This document shows positions 34,042 through 41,679 of a stretch of DNA of 64,000 nt, in pieces. A program made the position numbers and the translations under genes. Source of the stretch: Maritimibacter alkaliphilus (GTDB taxonomy: Bacteria; Pseudomonadota; Alphaproteobacteria; Rhodobacterales; Rhodobacteraceae); contig NZ_JAHVIT010000001.1 of assembly GCF_019801605.1 (NCBI RefSeq), positions 1,426,001 through 1,490,000 of the forward strand, written 5' to 3'. The notes under the pieces are model-generated. The model saw only the letters and a program-made list of their open reading frames with translations, made no database searches and had not been told where the DNA came from. Positions within the stretch are counted from its first letter, which is position 1, and the number at the start of each line of letters is the position of its first letter.

Positions 34042-34079
34042 TTTCGATATATCTAAAATCGAGTCCCGATATATCGAAA
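34042..34079. promoter_or_regulatory. Operator of the PadR regulator
   Basis: TTTCGATATATC (34042-34053) and its exact reverse complement GATATATCGAAA (34068-34079) are separated by 14 bases. Each half contains the palindrome GATATATC. Position just upstream of padR, in the divergent region with the Hint gene, makes it the probable PadR site. Confidence 0.75.
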
Positions 34080-34162
34080 AATCACGACGACACAAGTCGC
34101 GTGACGCGATTTCACGTCATGGTGAGCGTGCAACAGCGCGCCGCAAGCGGCCCGCCCCCCGC

Positions 34163-34190
34163 TTGACACCCCGGCGGCATTCAATAATTG
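34163..34190 (+). promoter_or_regulatory. Promoter of the Hint-domain gene
   Basis: A perfect -35 TTGACA (34163-34168) and a weaker -10 TAATTG (34185-34190) with a 16-base spacer, predicting a leader of about 95 bases before 34293. Confidence 0.55.
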
Positions 34191-34292
34191 TTTGTAAATC
34201 CCAAGCAGTTAACGATGCTTGCGGGGCGCCACCAGACAAGGCCGTCACAAGGTCGGGGCGAAAACGGGTAGAACAGCAGGCAACCATCCACG

Positions 34293-35273
34293 ATGCCAAC
34301 CTTCGATCTTGCGTTCTTTGATATCGACTGGATCTCGACCGATGATCCGGACGGCTTCAATGACAACGGCGGCTACCAGTTCGACTGGGGCACCAGCACC
34401 GTCACCATCACGCCCGGCGCCGAAAGCCGGCTGCTGCAGGTGAACGACATCGACGCCTCCTTCGACGACGACCAGGGCACCGACCAGACCCTCGCCGGCG
34501 CACAGGAGATCAACGGGATCATGTGGTCCGATGGCACGATCATCGAGGCCGAGTACGAGATCATCGTCGAGGACAGTGTCGGCAACCAGTACACGCTGCA
34601 ATTCGTCTCGCTGAACGATGACGCCTTCACCGCCCATGGCTTCGTGATCCAGGGCGATGCGCCCCCGTACGGAGAGCCGCTGACCGTGGTCAGCAACCTC
34701 GACGGGTCCCATGGCCAGTACTATTACGCGGATTCCACCAGCCCCGCCTGTTTCGCGACCGGCACACGGATCGAGACGACCCGGGGCGAGATGCCGGTCG
34801 AGGCGCTGCGCCCGGGGATGTATCTGAAGCTGGCCGATGGCGGCACCACGCGGGTCGAGCTGGTGCTCACCGCGCAGAGCCGGTTGAGCGGGCACAACGG
34901 CGACGCCCCGATCCGCATCCATGCGGGCGCCATGGGCCATGACCTGCCCCGGCGCGATCTCGTCCTGTCGCCGCAGCACCGCGTCCGCCTGCCCGGCGGC
35001 GCCCTTGCCCCGGCGCGGGCCTTCAGCGTGCTGCCCCGGATCGGGCCGATGCGCGGATGGCTCTCCGTGCGCTACGTGCATGTCGTCACCCGCGATCACG
35101 CGGTGATCCTCGCCGAGGGCCTTCCCTGCGAGACTTTCTGGCCCGGCGACACCGTGATGGCCGACCTGCCGCGCGAGATGATGCAGCGCATCCTGCGCAT
35201 CATGGGTCCCGCGCCACGTCCCGCAGGCCCGCTCCTGCCGGTCTCGCAGGCCCGCCGCCGCCTCGCCGGCTGA
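34293..35273 (+). CDS. Hint-domain (Hedgehog/intein-type) protein
   Basis: A 326-residue protein. The N-terminal 150 residues are acidic and beta-rich (many Asp, e.g. ISTDDPDGFNDNGG), as in secreted repeat proteins. From Cys153 (ACFATGTRIETTRGEMPVEALRPG) a Hint module begins, with the block-B-like LSPQHRVRLPGG and a C-terminal HVVTRDHAVILAEGLPCETFWPGD. Such modules can self-cleave after the first Cys. No extein or partner follows, and the last residues are basic. Rhodobacteraceae often carry many such proteins of unknown role. No classical signal peptide is visible, so export, if any, would be by another route. Confidence 0.85.
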   Translation: MPTFDLAFFDIDWISTDDPDGFNDNGGYQFDWGTSTVTITPGAESRLLQVNDIDASFDDDQGTDQTLAGAQEINGIMWSDGTIIEAEYEIIVEDSVGNQYTLQFVSLNDDAFTAHGFVIQGDAPPYGEPLTVVSNLDGSHGQYYYADSTSPACFATGTRIETTRGEMPVEALRPGMYLKLADGGTTRVELVLTAQSRLSGHNGDAPIRIHAGAMGHDLPRRDLVLSPQHRVRLPGGALAPARAFSVLPRIGPMRGWLSVRYVHVVTRDHAVILAEGLPCETFWPGDTVMADLPREMMQRILRIMGPAPRPAGPLLPVSQARRRLAG

Positions 35274-35473
35274 CGCGTCCCGAGACCCGGGCGCTGACGG
35301 TCTCTGTGGTCGGCGCTCCCTGGGCGCGCGCTCCCTGGCGCAGCCCTGACGCGCCGACAGGCTTCACGAATCCGTCACCGCATGGTCCTATGACGCGGCT
35401 CCGCCCGGTGGCGGGGTCCGACCGGCCCGTTTTCTCCGGGCCCTCGTTCCGCTCAAGACCCGCCGGGAGCCCC

Positions 35474-36085
35474 ATGGACAGCGCCTTCCTCATCACGGCT
35501 TTCGTCACGCTCTTCGTGATCATCGACCCGATCGGGCTGACGCCGCTCTTTGCCGCGCTGACCCAGGGCCAGCACCCGCATGAGCGCCGCGCCATCGCGC
35601 TGCGCGCCTGCGGAATCGCCCTGCTGGTGCTGGTGGTCTTCGCCTTCCTCGGCGAGCAGGTCCTGGGGTTCGTGGGCATTTCCATGCCCGCCTTCCGGAT
35701 CTCGGGCGGGCTGCTGCTGTTCCTCACCGCCTTCGACATGCTCTTCGAACGGCGCGCCAAGCGACGCGAGGATCAGGCCGACGAACGCCCCGACCCTTCG
35801 GTCTTCCCCCTCGCCACGCCGCTGATCGCGGGGCCCGGCGCCATCGCCACGGTGATCCTGCTGGCCGGTCAGAAACCCGGCGTGCTGGGGACGGTGATGG
35901 TTCTGGGGGTGACGCTGGCGGTGCTGATGGTGGTCTTCCTGCTCTTCATGACCACGGGCCTGCTGGAACGGGTCCTCGGCCGGACGGGCATCAACGTGGT
36001 GACACGGCTGCTGGGGATGCTGCTGGCCGCGCTCTCGGTGCAATTCGTCCTCGACGGGTTGAGAGCTTACGGGCTGTCGCTCTAG
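35474..36085 (+). CDS. MarC-family membrane protein
   Basis: A 203-residue integral membrane protein with six hydrophobic segments. It has the MarC signatures VIIDPIGLTPLF (about 15-26), FRISGGLLLFLTAFDML and PLATPLIAGPGAIATVI. The family was once linked to multiple antibiotic resistance but its transport role is unproven. The ATG at 35474 has GGGAG six bases upstream. A 200-base gap separates it from the Hint gene. Confidence 0.9.
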   Translation: MDSAFLITAFVTLFVIIDPIGLTPLFAALTQGQHPHERRAIALRACGIALLVLVVFAFLGEQVLGFVGISMPAFRISGGLLLFLTAFDMLFERRAKRREDQADERPDPSVFPLATPLIAGPGAIATVILLAGQKPGVLGTVMVLGVTLAVLMVVFLLFMTTGLLERVLGRTGINVVTRLLGMLLAALSVQFVLDGLRAYGLSL

Positions 36086-36239
36086 ACCCCGGTGATCCCC
36101 GTGACCGGGCCCTGAAACGGGGCCCTCGTGGCGGATGCCACAGGGCAGATGCCCGGTGGCTGCCCCCCTTGACTGGCCCCCTTGACTGGCGCCAGGCGGC
36201 TGCAGCGCCTATATTCGGGAAACCCCGCAGGAGACCCCC

Positions 36240-36824
36240 ATGCCCCAGACGCTCGAGCCGCGCTTCTACTACCTTGTCGTCCTGCTGATTGCCCTGCTGG
36301 GCTGGATGCTGCTGCACCGGCGCGGCCAGTTCCGCGCGATGCTCAAGCAGATGGCGGCCTGGCTGCTGATCTTCGTGGCGGTCGTGGCGGGCATCGGGCT
36401 CTGGCAGGACATCCAGTCGAGCTGGACCCCGCAGCAATCCGTGCTCCAGCGCGGGGCCGTGATCCAGGTGCCGCGCTCGCGTGACGGGCATTACTACATG
36501 ACCCTGTCGATCAACGACACACCAGTGAATTTCCTCGTGGATACAGGCGCTTCCGAGATGGTCCTCACCCAGAAGGACGCGACCCGGATCGGCATCAGAC
36601 CCTCCGACCTGATCTACTCCTCCACTGCCGTCACCGCCAACGGGCAGATCCGGATCGCGCCGGTGCGGCTCGACGAGGTGGCGCTAGGCCCCAGCATCGT
36701 GGACCGCGGCTTCGAGGCCTGGGTGAACGACTCCGAGACCCGGCACTCGCTGCTCGGCATGTCCTACCTTCAGCGCTTCTCGACCATCGAGATCCGGGAC
36801 GGCGCGCTGACCCTGACCCGCTGA
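36240..36824 (+). CDS. Retropepsin-like aspartic protease (TIGR02281 family)
   Basis: A 194-residue protein with two N-terminal transmembrane segments (about 11-26 and 41-55) and a C-terminal clan AA aspartic protease domain. The catalytic motif is LVDTGAS with Asp101, and the flap and second conserved segment TANGQIRIAPVRLDEVALG and LLGMSYLQRF follow. It should act as a dimer on the periplasmic side of the inner membrane. Its substrate is unknown. The next gene starts 47 bases downstream. Confidence 0.88.
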   Translation: MPQTLEPRFYYLVVLLIALLGWMLLHRRGQFRAMLKQMAAWLLIFVAVVAGIGLWQDIQSSWTPQQSVLQRGAVIQVPRSRDGHYYMTLSINDTPVNFLVDTGASEMVLTQKDATRIGIRPSDLIYSSTAVTANGQIRIAPVRLDEVALGPSIVDRGFEAWVNDSETRHSLLGMSYLQRFSTIEIRDGALTLTR

Positions 36825-36871
36825 GGCCGCACCCTTCGGCTCCGTATCCTCCGCCACCGGAAAGGCCCGCC

Positions 36872-37309
36872 ATGCATGACCATCCCCGCCTCGCCGCGCT
36901 CGCCGTCGTGATCCGGGGCGATGACGTGCTGCTGGTACGCCGTCGCAACCCGCCCGATGCGGGGCTCTGGGGCTATCCTGGGGGCCATGTGGACCTTGGC
37001 GAGACCGTGCAGGCGGCCGCCGCGCGGGAACTGCAGGAGGAGACCGGCGTCACTGCCACACCGCGGCAGATGATCGACGCACTCGACATCATCGAACGCG
37101 ACGAGAGCGGCGCAGTGCGGTTCCACTTTCTGCTGGTGGCGGTGCTTTGCGATTGGGTCGCGGGGGTGCCGCAGGCGGCAGACGACGTGCATGACGCCGC
37201 ATGGGTGCCGCTGTCAGAGGTCGTCGCCGGCCGCCGCCCCAGCAGCAAGGACGTGGATCGGATTGCCCTCGCCGCTCGCGACATTCTTGATTTGAAATCA
37301 AACACCTGA
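36872..37309 (+). CDS. Nudix hydrolase
   Basis: A 145-residue protein with a full Nudix box at residues 38-60 (GGHVDLGETVQAAAARELQEET, with Glu43, Arg52, Glu53, Glu56 and Glu57 for metal binding). Nudix enzymes cleave nucleoside diphosphates linked to another group. The N-terminal AVVIRGDDVLLVRRRNPPDAG is typical of ADP-ribose or sugar-nucleotide pyrophosphatase-like members. It follows the protease gene and is likely cotranscribed. Substrate unknown. Confidence 0.92.
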   Translation: MHDHPRLAALAVVIRGDDVLLVRRRNPPDAGLWGYPGGHVDLGETVQAAAARELQEETGVTATPRQMIDALDIIERDESGAVRFHFLLVAVLCDWVAGVPQAADDVHDAAWVPLSEVVAGRRPSSKDVDRIALAARDILDLKSNT

Positions 37310-37345
37310 AGGCCGCAACGAAGGCAAAACGCGAGCCTTGGACAG

Positions 37346-37813
37346 TTAGCCCGCGGCCTCTTTGCGCGCCTTCTGCTCCCACTTGCCGCTCTCTTCCGAC
37401 CAGTATTGCGCGCCGCAGCCCGCGCCGGTCAGGGCCTTCCACTGGCCGCGTGCGTGGTCCACGGCCATCTCGTCCATGCCGTCGAAGAGGATGCAGACCC
37501 GCTCCATCGCGCGCACCTCCTCCGCAGCGACCTCGGCGCCGTCCACGGCCATCAGGCAGGCGGGATCATTGGCGAGGGCGCCAGTGGTCAGCAGCACAGG
37601 TTGCAGCGCATCATGGGGCCCGCCCGCGATGCCGTGCGGCAGGAAGTCCTCGTCGCGCCCCATCCAGAGCCGCTGATCCAGCCAGTCGAGCCGGCGCCCG
37701 TCTTGCGCGCGCACGGCGATCCGCCACTCCCGCGACAGCGCTATGGTCAGCAGACGCGGCAGGGCCTCCTCCAGAGGCTGCCGCGTCAGGTGGTAGAAAT
37801 AGGCCTCACCCAT
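37346..37813 (-). CDS. holC: DNA polymerase III chi subunit
   Basis: A 155-residue protein like HolC, which links the clamp loader to single-strand binding protein at the replication fork. It shows YFYHLTRQPLEEALPRLLTIAL near the N-terminus, RLDWLDQRLWMGRDEDFLPHG and VCILFDGMDEMAVDHARGQWKAL, all in the family's order. The start at 37813 overlaps the end of pepA by eight bases. pepA-holC pairing is common in proteobacteria. Confidence 0.9.
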   Translation of the reverse strand: MGEAYFYHLTRQPLEEALPRLLTIALSREWRIAVRAQDGRRLDWLDQRLWMGRDEDFLPHGIAGGPHDALQPVLLTTGALANDPACLMAVDGAEVAAEEVRAMERVCILFDGMDEMAVDHARGQWKALTGAGCGAQYWSEESGKWEQKARKEAAG

Positions 37814-39275
37814 CGGTGGTTTCGAACCCGTCCGCCACCAGCCGGTCGAGCGCCAGAACCCCCCAGCCGGTCGCGCCCTTGGGCGCCAGCGTCGAGGGCG
37901 TCTTGAGCGAGGCAACCCCGGCGATGTCGAGGTGAATCCACGGCGTCTCGTCCTTGACGAAGCGCTTGAGGTATTGCGCCGCGGTGATCGAGCCCGCGGG
38001 CCGGCCGCCGACGTTCTTCATGTCCGCCACGCGGCTCTTCAGCTGGTCGTCGTAGGCCTGCCCCAGCGGCATCCGCCACGCGCCCTCGCCCTCGGCCTTG
38101 GCCGCGTCGAGGAACTGGCCGCAGAAACCGTCATCGTTGGAGAAGACGCCCGCGTTCTCATGCCCCAGCCCGATGATGATCGCGCCGGTGAGCGTGGCGA
38201 GGTCGACCATGCCGACAGGCTTGAAGCGCTCCTGCGCGTACCACATGACATCGCAGAGCACGAGGCGCCCCTCGGCGTCGGTGTTGATCACCTCGACCGT
38301 GTCGCCCTTCATGCTGGTGACCACGTCGCCGGGACGGGTGGCATTGCCCGAGGGCATGTTCTCGACCAGCCCGACGAGGCCCACGACATTGGCCTTAGCC
38401 TTGCGCAGCGCCAGCGTCTTCATGACGCCCGCGACCGTGCCCGCGCCGCCCATGTCCATGGTCATGTCTTCCATGCCGCCCGCGGGCTTGAGCGAGATGC
38501 CCCCGGTGTCGAAGACCACGCCCTTGCCGATCAGCGCCAGCGGGGCCGCGTCGCCCGCGCCCTTCCACTGCATGACGACGACCTTGGACGGGCTGTCGGA
38601 GCCCTGCCCGACCGCCAGCAGCGCGCCCATGCCAAGCGCGGCCAGCTGCTCCTCCTCCAGCACCTCGACCTCCAGCCCGGTGGCGCGCAGCGCCTCCAGC
38701 CGGGCGGCGAACTCGGTGGTGGTGAGGACGTTGGCCGGTTCGTTCACGAGGTCGCGGGTGAAGAAGATACCCGCTGCCCGCGCGGTCAGCGCGGCGGTGT
38801 CCACCTCCGCCGGCGTCTTGCACATGATGCGCACGGGGCCGAGGGGATCGCATTTCCTGGTCTTCTGCGCGTCGTAGCCATAGGCCTTGAGCAGGATGCC
38901 GAGCGCCACGTCCGAGACCCGTTTCACAGGTCCCGCCAGCACCAGCAGCCCCGCCTCTCCCAGCTTGGCACCGAGGGCGGCACCGGCCTTGCGCGCGGCC
39001 TCCTGCGGGGCCGTCCTGGGCAGGTAGACCACGTCGATCGCCTCCGCCTCCAGCCCGGTGGGCCAGGCCAGCGTGGTGACATCGCCGGGCTTGGCCGCGG
39101 TGAAGGCATCGCTGTCGAGCAGACGGGCGATGGCGCCCTTGGTCAGGCGGTTCAGACGGCGGGCGGCGGAATCCATCTTGCCCTGTTCCGGCACCAGCAG
39201 CGCCACGCGGCCCTTCGCCGTGGCGATGCTGTCGAGATCGGTGGCGAGGAAACTCAGATCTGCGGGGGTGGTCAC
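37806..39275 (-). CDS. pepA: Leucyl aminopeptidase (M17)
   Basis: A 489-residue cytosolic aminopeptidase using two metal ions. The active-site NTDAEGRLVLCD, the metal-binding GKGVVFDTGGISLKP and the C-terminal DIAGVASLKTPSTLAPKGATGWG are intact. The start is a GTG at 39275, with GGAG eight bases upstream, giving the usual family length; the frame is open to 39398. In gammaproteobacteria PepA also binds DNA, but that is not shown here. It is divergent from lptF. Confidence 0.95.
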   Translation of the reverse strand: MTTPADLSFLATDLDSIATAKGRVALLVPEQGKMDSAARRLNRLTKGAIARLLDSDAFTAAKPGDVTTLAWPTGLEAEAIDVVYLPRTAPQEAARKAGAALGAKLGEAGLLVLAGPVKRVSDVALGILLKAYGYDAQKTRKCDPLGPVRIMCKTPAEVDTAALTARAAGIFFTRDLVNEPANVLTTTEFAARLEALRATGLEVEVLEEEQLAALGMGALLAVGQGSDSPSKVVVMQWKGAGDAAPLALIGKGVVFDTGGISLKPAGGMEDMTMDMGGAGTVAGVMKTLALRKAKANVVGLVGLVENMPSGNATRPGDVVTSMKGDTVEVINTDAEGRLVLCDVMWYAQERFKPVGMVDLATLTGAIIIGLGHENAGVFSNDDGFCGQFLDAAKAEGEGAWRMPLGQAYDDQLKSRVADMKNVGGRPAGSITAAQYLKRFVKDETPWIHLDIAGVASLKTPSTLAPKGATGWGVLALDRLVADGFETTDG

Positions 39276-39433
39276 GTCGCGTTCTCCAATGTGCTGTCTC
39301 CCAGTCCGGACTGTCGCCGGGCAAGCTAGCGCCGCGCCGCCGGTTTGGCCAGTTACCAGTTTCCCCTCCCCGGCAGATCCGATAACCTCCCACGGCAAGG
39401 CGCAAAAGGCGTGAAGACCCGGGGGTACGGAAC

Positions 39434-40579
39434 TTGGCTCGATTCGACAGATACATGCTGTCGCAACTGCTCGTCCTCTTCGGCTTTTTCGCGCTCATCC
39501 TGATTTCGATCTACTGGATCAACTCGGCGGTGCGGCTGTTCGACAGGCTGATCGCGGACGGGCAGACGGCGCTTGTGTTCCTCGAGCTTTCGGCCCTGAC
39601 CCTGCCCAAGGTGGTGATCCGCGTGCTGCCCTTTGCCAGCTTCGCGGCGGCGATCTATGTCACCAACCGCCTGAGCAACGACAGCGAGCTGGTTGTGGTG
39701 CAGGCCACCGGCTTTTCGCCGTGGCGGCTGGCGCGGCCGGTGGCGACTTTCGGGGTGCTGGTCTTCCTGATGGGGTCGGTCCTGACGCAGTTCCTCGTCC
39801 CGGTGAGCGAACGGCAGATGGCCGAGCGCGAGGACGCGATCGCGCGCAACGTCTCGGCACAGCTGCTGACCGAGGGCACCTTCCTGCATCCCACCGACGG
39901 GATCACCTTCTTCATCCGCGAGATCAGCCCCGACGGCACGCTGCGCGATGTCTTCCTCTCCGACCGGCGCGATCCTGCCGCGCCGCAAACCTTCACCGCG
40001 GCACAGGCCTACCTGCTGAACACCGCGGAGAGCGGCCAGGACCCGAGGCCGCAGCTGGTGATGGTCAACGGGCTGAGCCAGATGGTGCAGCAGCCCGGCT
40101 CGCGGCTCTTCACCACGCATTTCGCCGATTTCACCTATGACATCAGCGGCCTGCTGCAGCGGGGCGATGACGGGCTGACGAACTTCCGCTACATGTCCAC
40201 GTGGCAACTCCTCTCCGACCCGGCCGAGGCCGCGCGTCTCTCCGGCACCTCCATGGGTCGCGTGCTGGAGGAGGCGCACGGGCGCTTTGCCGATGCGCTG
40301 CTCTGCCTCACCACCGCGCTGATCGGCTTTGCCGCGCTGATGCAGGGCACCTTCAGCCGCTTCGGCATGTGGCGCCAGATCGGGCTGGCGATGGTGCTGC
40401 TTGTGGTGGTCAAGGGCCTTGAGGGCATGGTGACCGGCCCGCTGCGCGACAACCCGATGCTCTGGGGGCTGATGTATGTGCCCACGCTTGCCGGGCTGCT
40501 GCTGAGTGCCGTGCTGCTGTGGTTTGCCACCCGCACCCGGCATCCCCGGCGCCGCAAGCCGCCGGAGGCCGTGGCATGA
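39434..40579 (+). CDS. lptF: LPS export permease LptF
   Basis: A 381-residue inner-membrane subunit of the LptB2FG transporter that lifts LPS out of the membrane. It has transmembrane helices at about 10-30, 48-72 and 96-118, a periplasmic beta-jellyroll-like domain (140-260) and three C-terminal helices. The N-terminal FDRYMLSQLLVLFGFFALIL is characteristic. The start is a TTG, the only sensible one given the conserved MARFDRY beginning. The lptG start overlaps its stop (ATGA). Confidence 0.93.
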   Translation: MARFDRYMLSQLLVLFGFFALILISIYWINSAVRLFDRLIADGQTALVFLELSALTLPKVVIRVLPFASFAAAIYVTNRLSNDSELVVVQATGFSPWRLARPVATFGVLVFLMGSVLTQFLVPVSERQMAEREDAIARNVSAQLLTEGTFLHPTDGITFFIREISPDGTLRDVFLSDRRDPAAPQTFTAAQAYLLNTAESGQDPRPQLVMVNGLSQMVQQPGSRLFTTHFADFTYDISGLLQRGDDGLTNFRYMSTWQLLSDPAEAARLSGTSMGRVLEEAHGRFADALLCLTTALIGFAALMQGTFSRFGMWRQIGLAMVLLVVVKGLEGMVTGPLRDNPMLWGLMYVPTLAGLLLSAVLLWFATRTRHPRRRKPPEAVA

Positions 40580-41679
40580 CCCTTGATCTCTACTTCGCGC
40601 GCCGTTTCCTGCGATCCTTCCTTGCCGTCGGCGGGGCCTTCTTCCTGCTGCTCGCGCTGATCGACCTCGTGGAACTTCTGCGCAAGCTGACCGACACCAG
40701 CACCTCGCTGGCGCAGGTGGCCGGGCTGATCGTGCTGAACGCGCCCAAGGGGCTGAACCAGATCCTGCCGCTGATCATGATCCTCGCCACCGTGGCGCTC
40801 TTCATCGGCATGGCGCGGTCGTCGGAGCTGGTGGTGGCGCGGGCCGCGGGCCGCTCGGCGCTGCGCAGCCTGATGCCCACGATGGTCGTGGCCGCCGTCA
40901 TCGGCATGCTGGCGACGATCCTGCTGAACCCGATCGTGGCCGCGACCTCGAAACGCTACAACGCGCTCTACGAGTACTACCGCACCGGATCGGTCGAGAG
41001 TTTTTCCTTCTCCTCCGAGGGTCTGTGGTTGCGCCAGAGCGGGCATGACGGCGAGGGACAGACGGTGATCCGCGCCGCCCGCGCCAACCCCGAGGGCACC
41101 CAGCTTTACGATGTGACGATGCTGACCTACGCGCCCGGCGCGGGCCCGGTCCGCCGGATCGAGGCCGATACCGCCGAACTGGGCAGCGGCGGCTGGCTGC
41201 TGCGTGGCGCGAAGGTCTGGCAGCTGGAGGGTGTCGTGAACCCCGAGGCCAACGCCGAGGTCCTGCCGCAGCTCAACATCGCCTCCAGCCTGACCGAGGA
41301 TTCGATCCGCGACAGCTTTGCGCAACCCGACGTGATCTCGGTCTGGGAACTGCCCGCCTATATCCGCGACCTCGAGGCTGCGGGGTTCTCGGGGCGGCGG
41401 CACGAGGTCTGGCTGCAGCGCGAACTGGCGCGGCCCCTGTTCCTCGTGGCGGTCGTGCTGGCCTCCGCCGCCTTCACCATGCGCCATGCGCGCGGCGGGC
41501 GGACCGGGGTTTCGGTCCTGTCGGCGGTGATGCTGGGCTTCACGCTCTACTACATTCGCAACTTCGCGCAGATCCTTGGCGAGAGTGGGCAAATCCCCGT
41601 CATGCTGGCCGCCTGGGCCCCGCCGGTGGCGTCATTCCTGCTGGCACTCGGACTGCTGCTGTATAAAGAGGACGGGTGA
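40576..41679 (+). CDS. lptG: LPS export permease LptG
   Basis: A 367-residue partner of LptF with the same layout: N-terminal helices (LDLYFARRFLRSFLAVGGAF), a cluster near ELVVARAAGRS (coupling helix), a periplasmic domain and C-terminal helices (RPLFLVAVVLASAAFTMRHARGG). It starts within the lptF stop (ATGA) and ends in TGATG overlapping lptD, so all three Lpt genes are translationally linked. LptB and LptC are not in the window. Confidence 0.94.
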   Translation: MTLDLYFARRFLRSFLAVGGAFFLLLALIDLVELLRKLTDTSTSLAQVAGLIVLNAPKGLNQILPLIMILATVALFIGMARSSELVVARAAGRSALRSLMPTMVVAAVIGMLATILLNPIVAATSKRYNALYEYYRTGSVESFSFSSEGLWLRQSGHDGEGQTVIRAARANPEGTQLYDVTMLTYAPGAGPVRRIEADTAELGSGGWLLRGAKVWQLEGVVNPEANAEVLPQLNIASSLTEDSIRDSFAQPDVISVWELPAYIRDLEAAGFSGRRHEVWLQRELARPLFLVAVVLASAAFTMRHARGGRTGVSVLSAVMLGFTLYYIRNFAQILGESGQIPVMLAAWAPPVASFLLALGLLLYKEDG

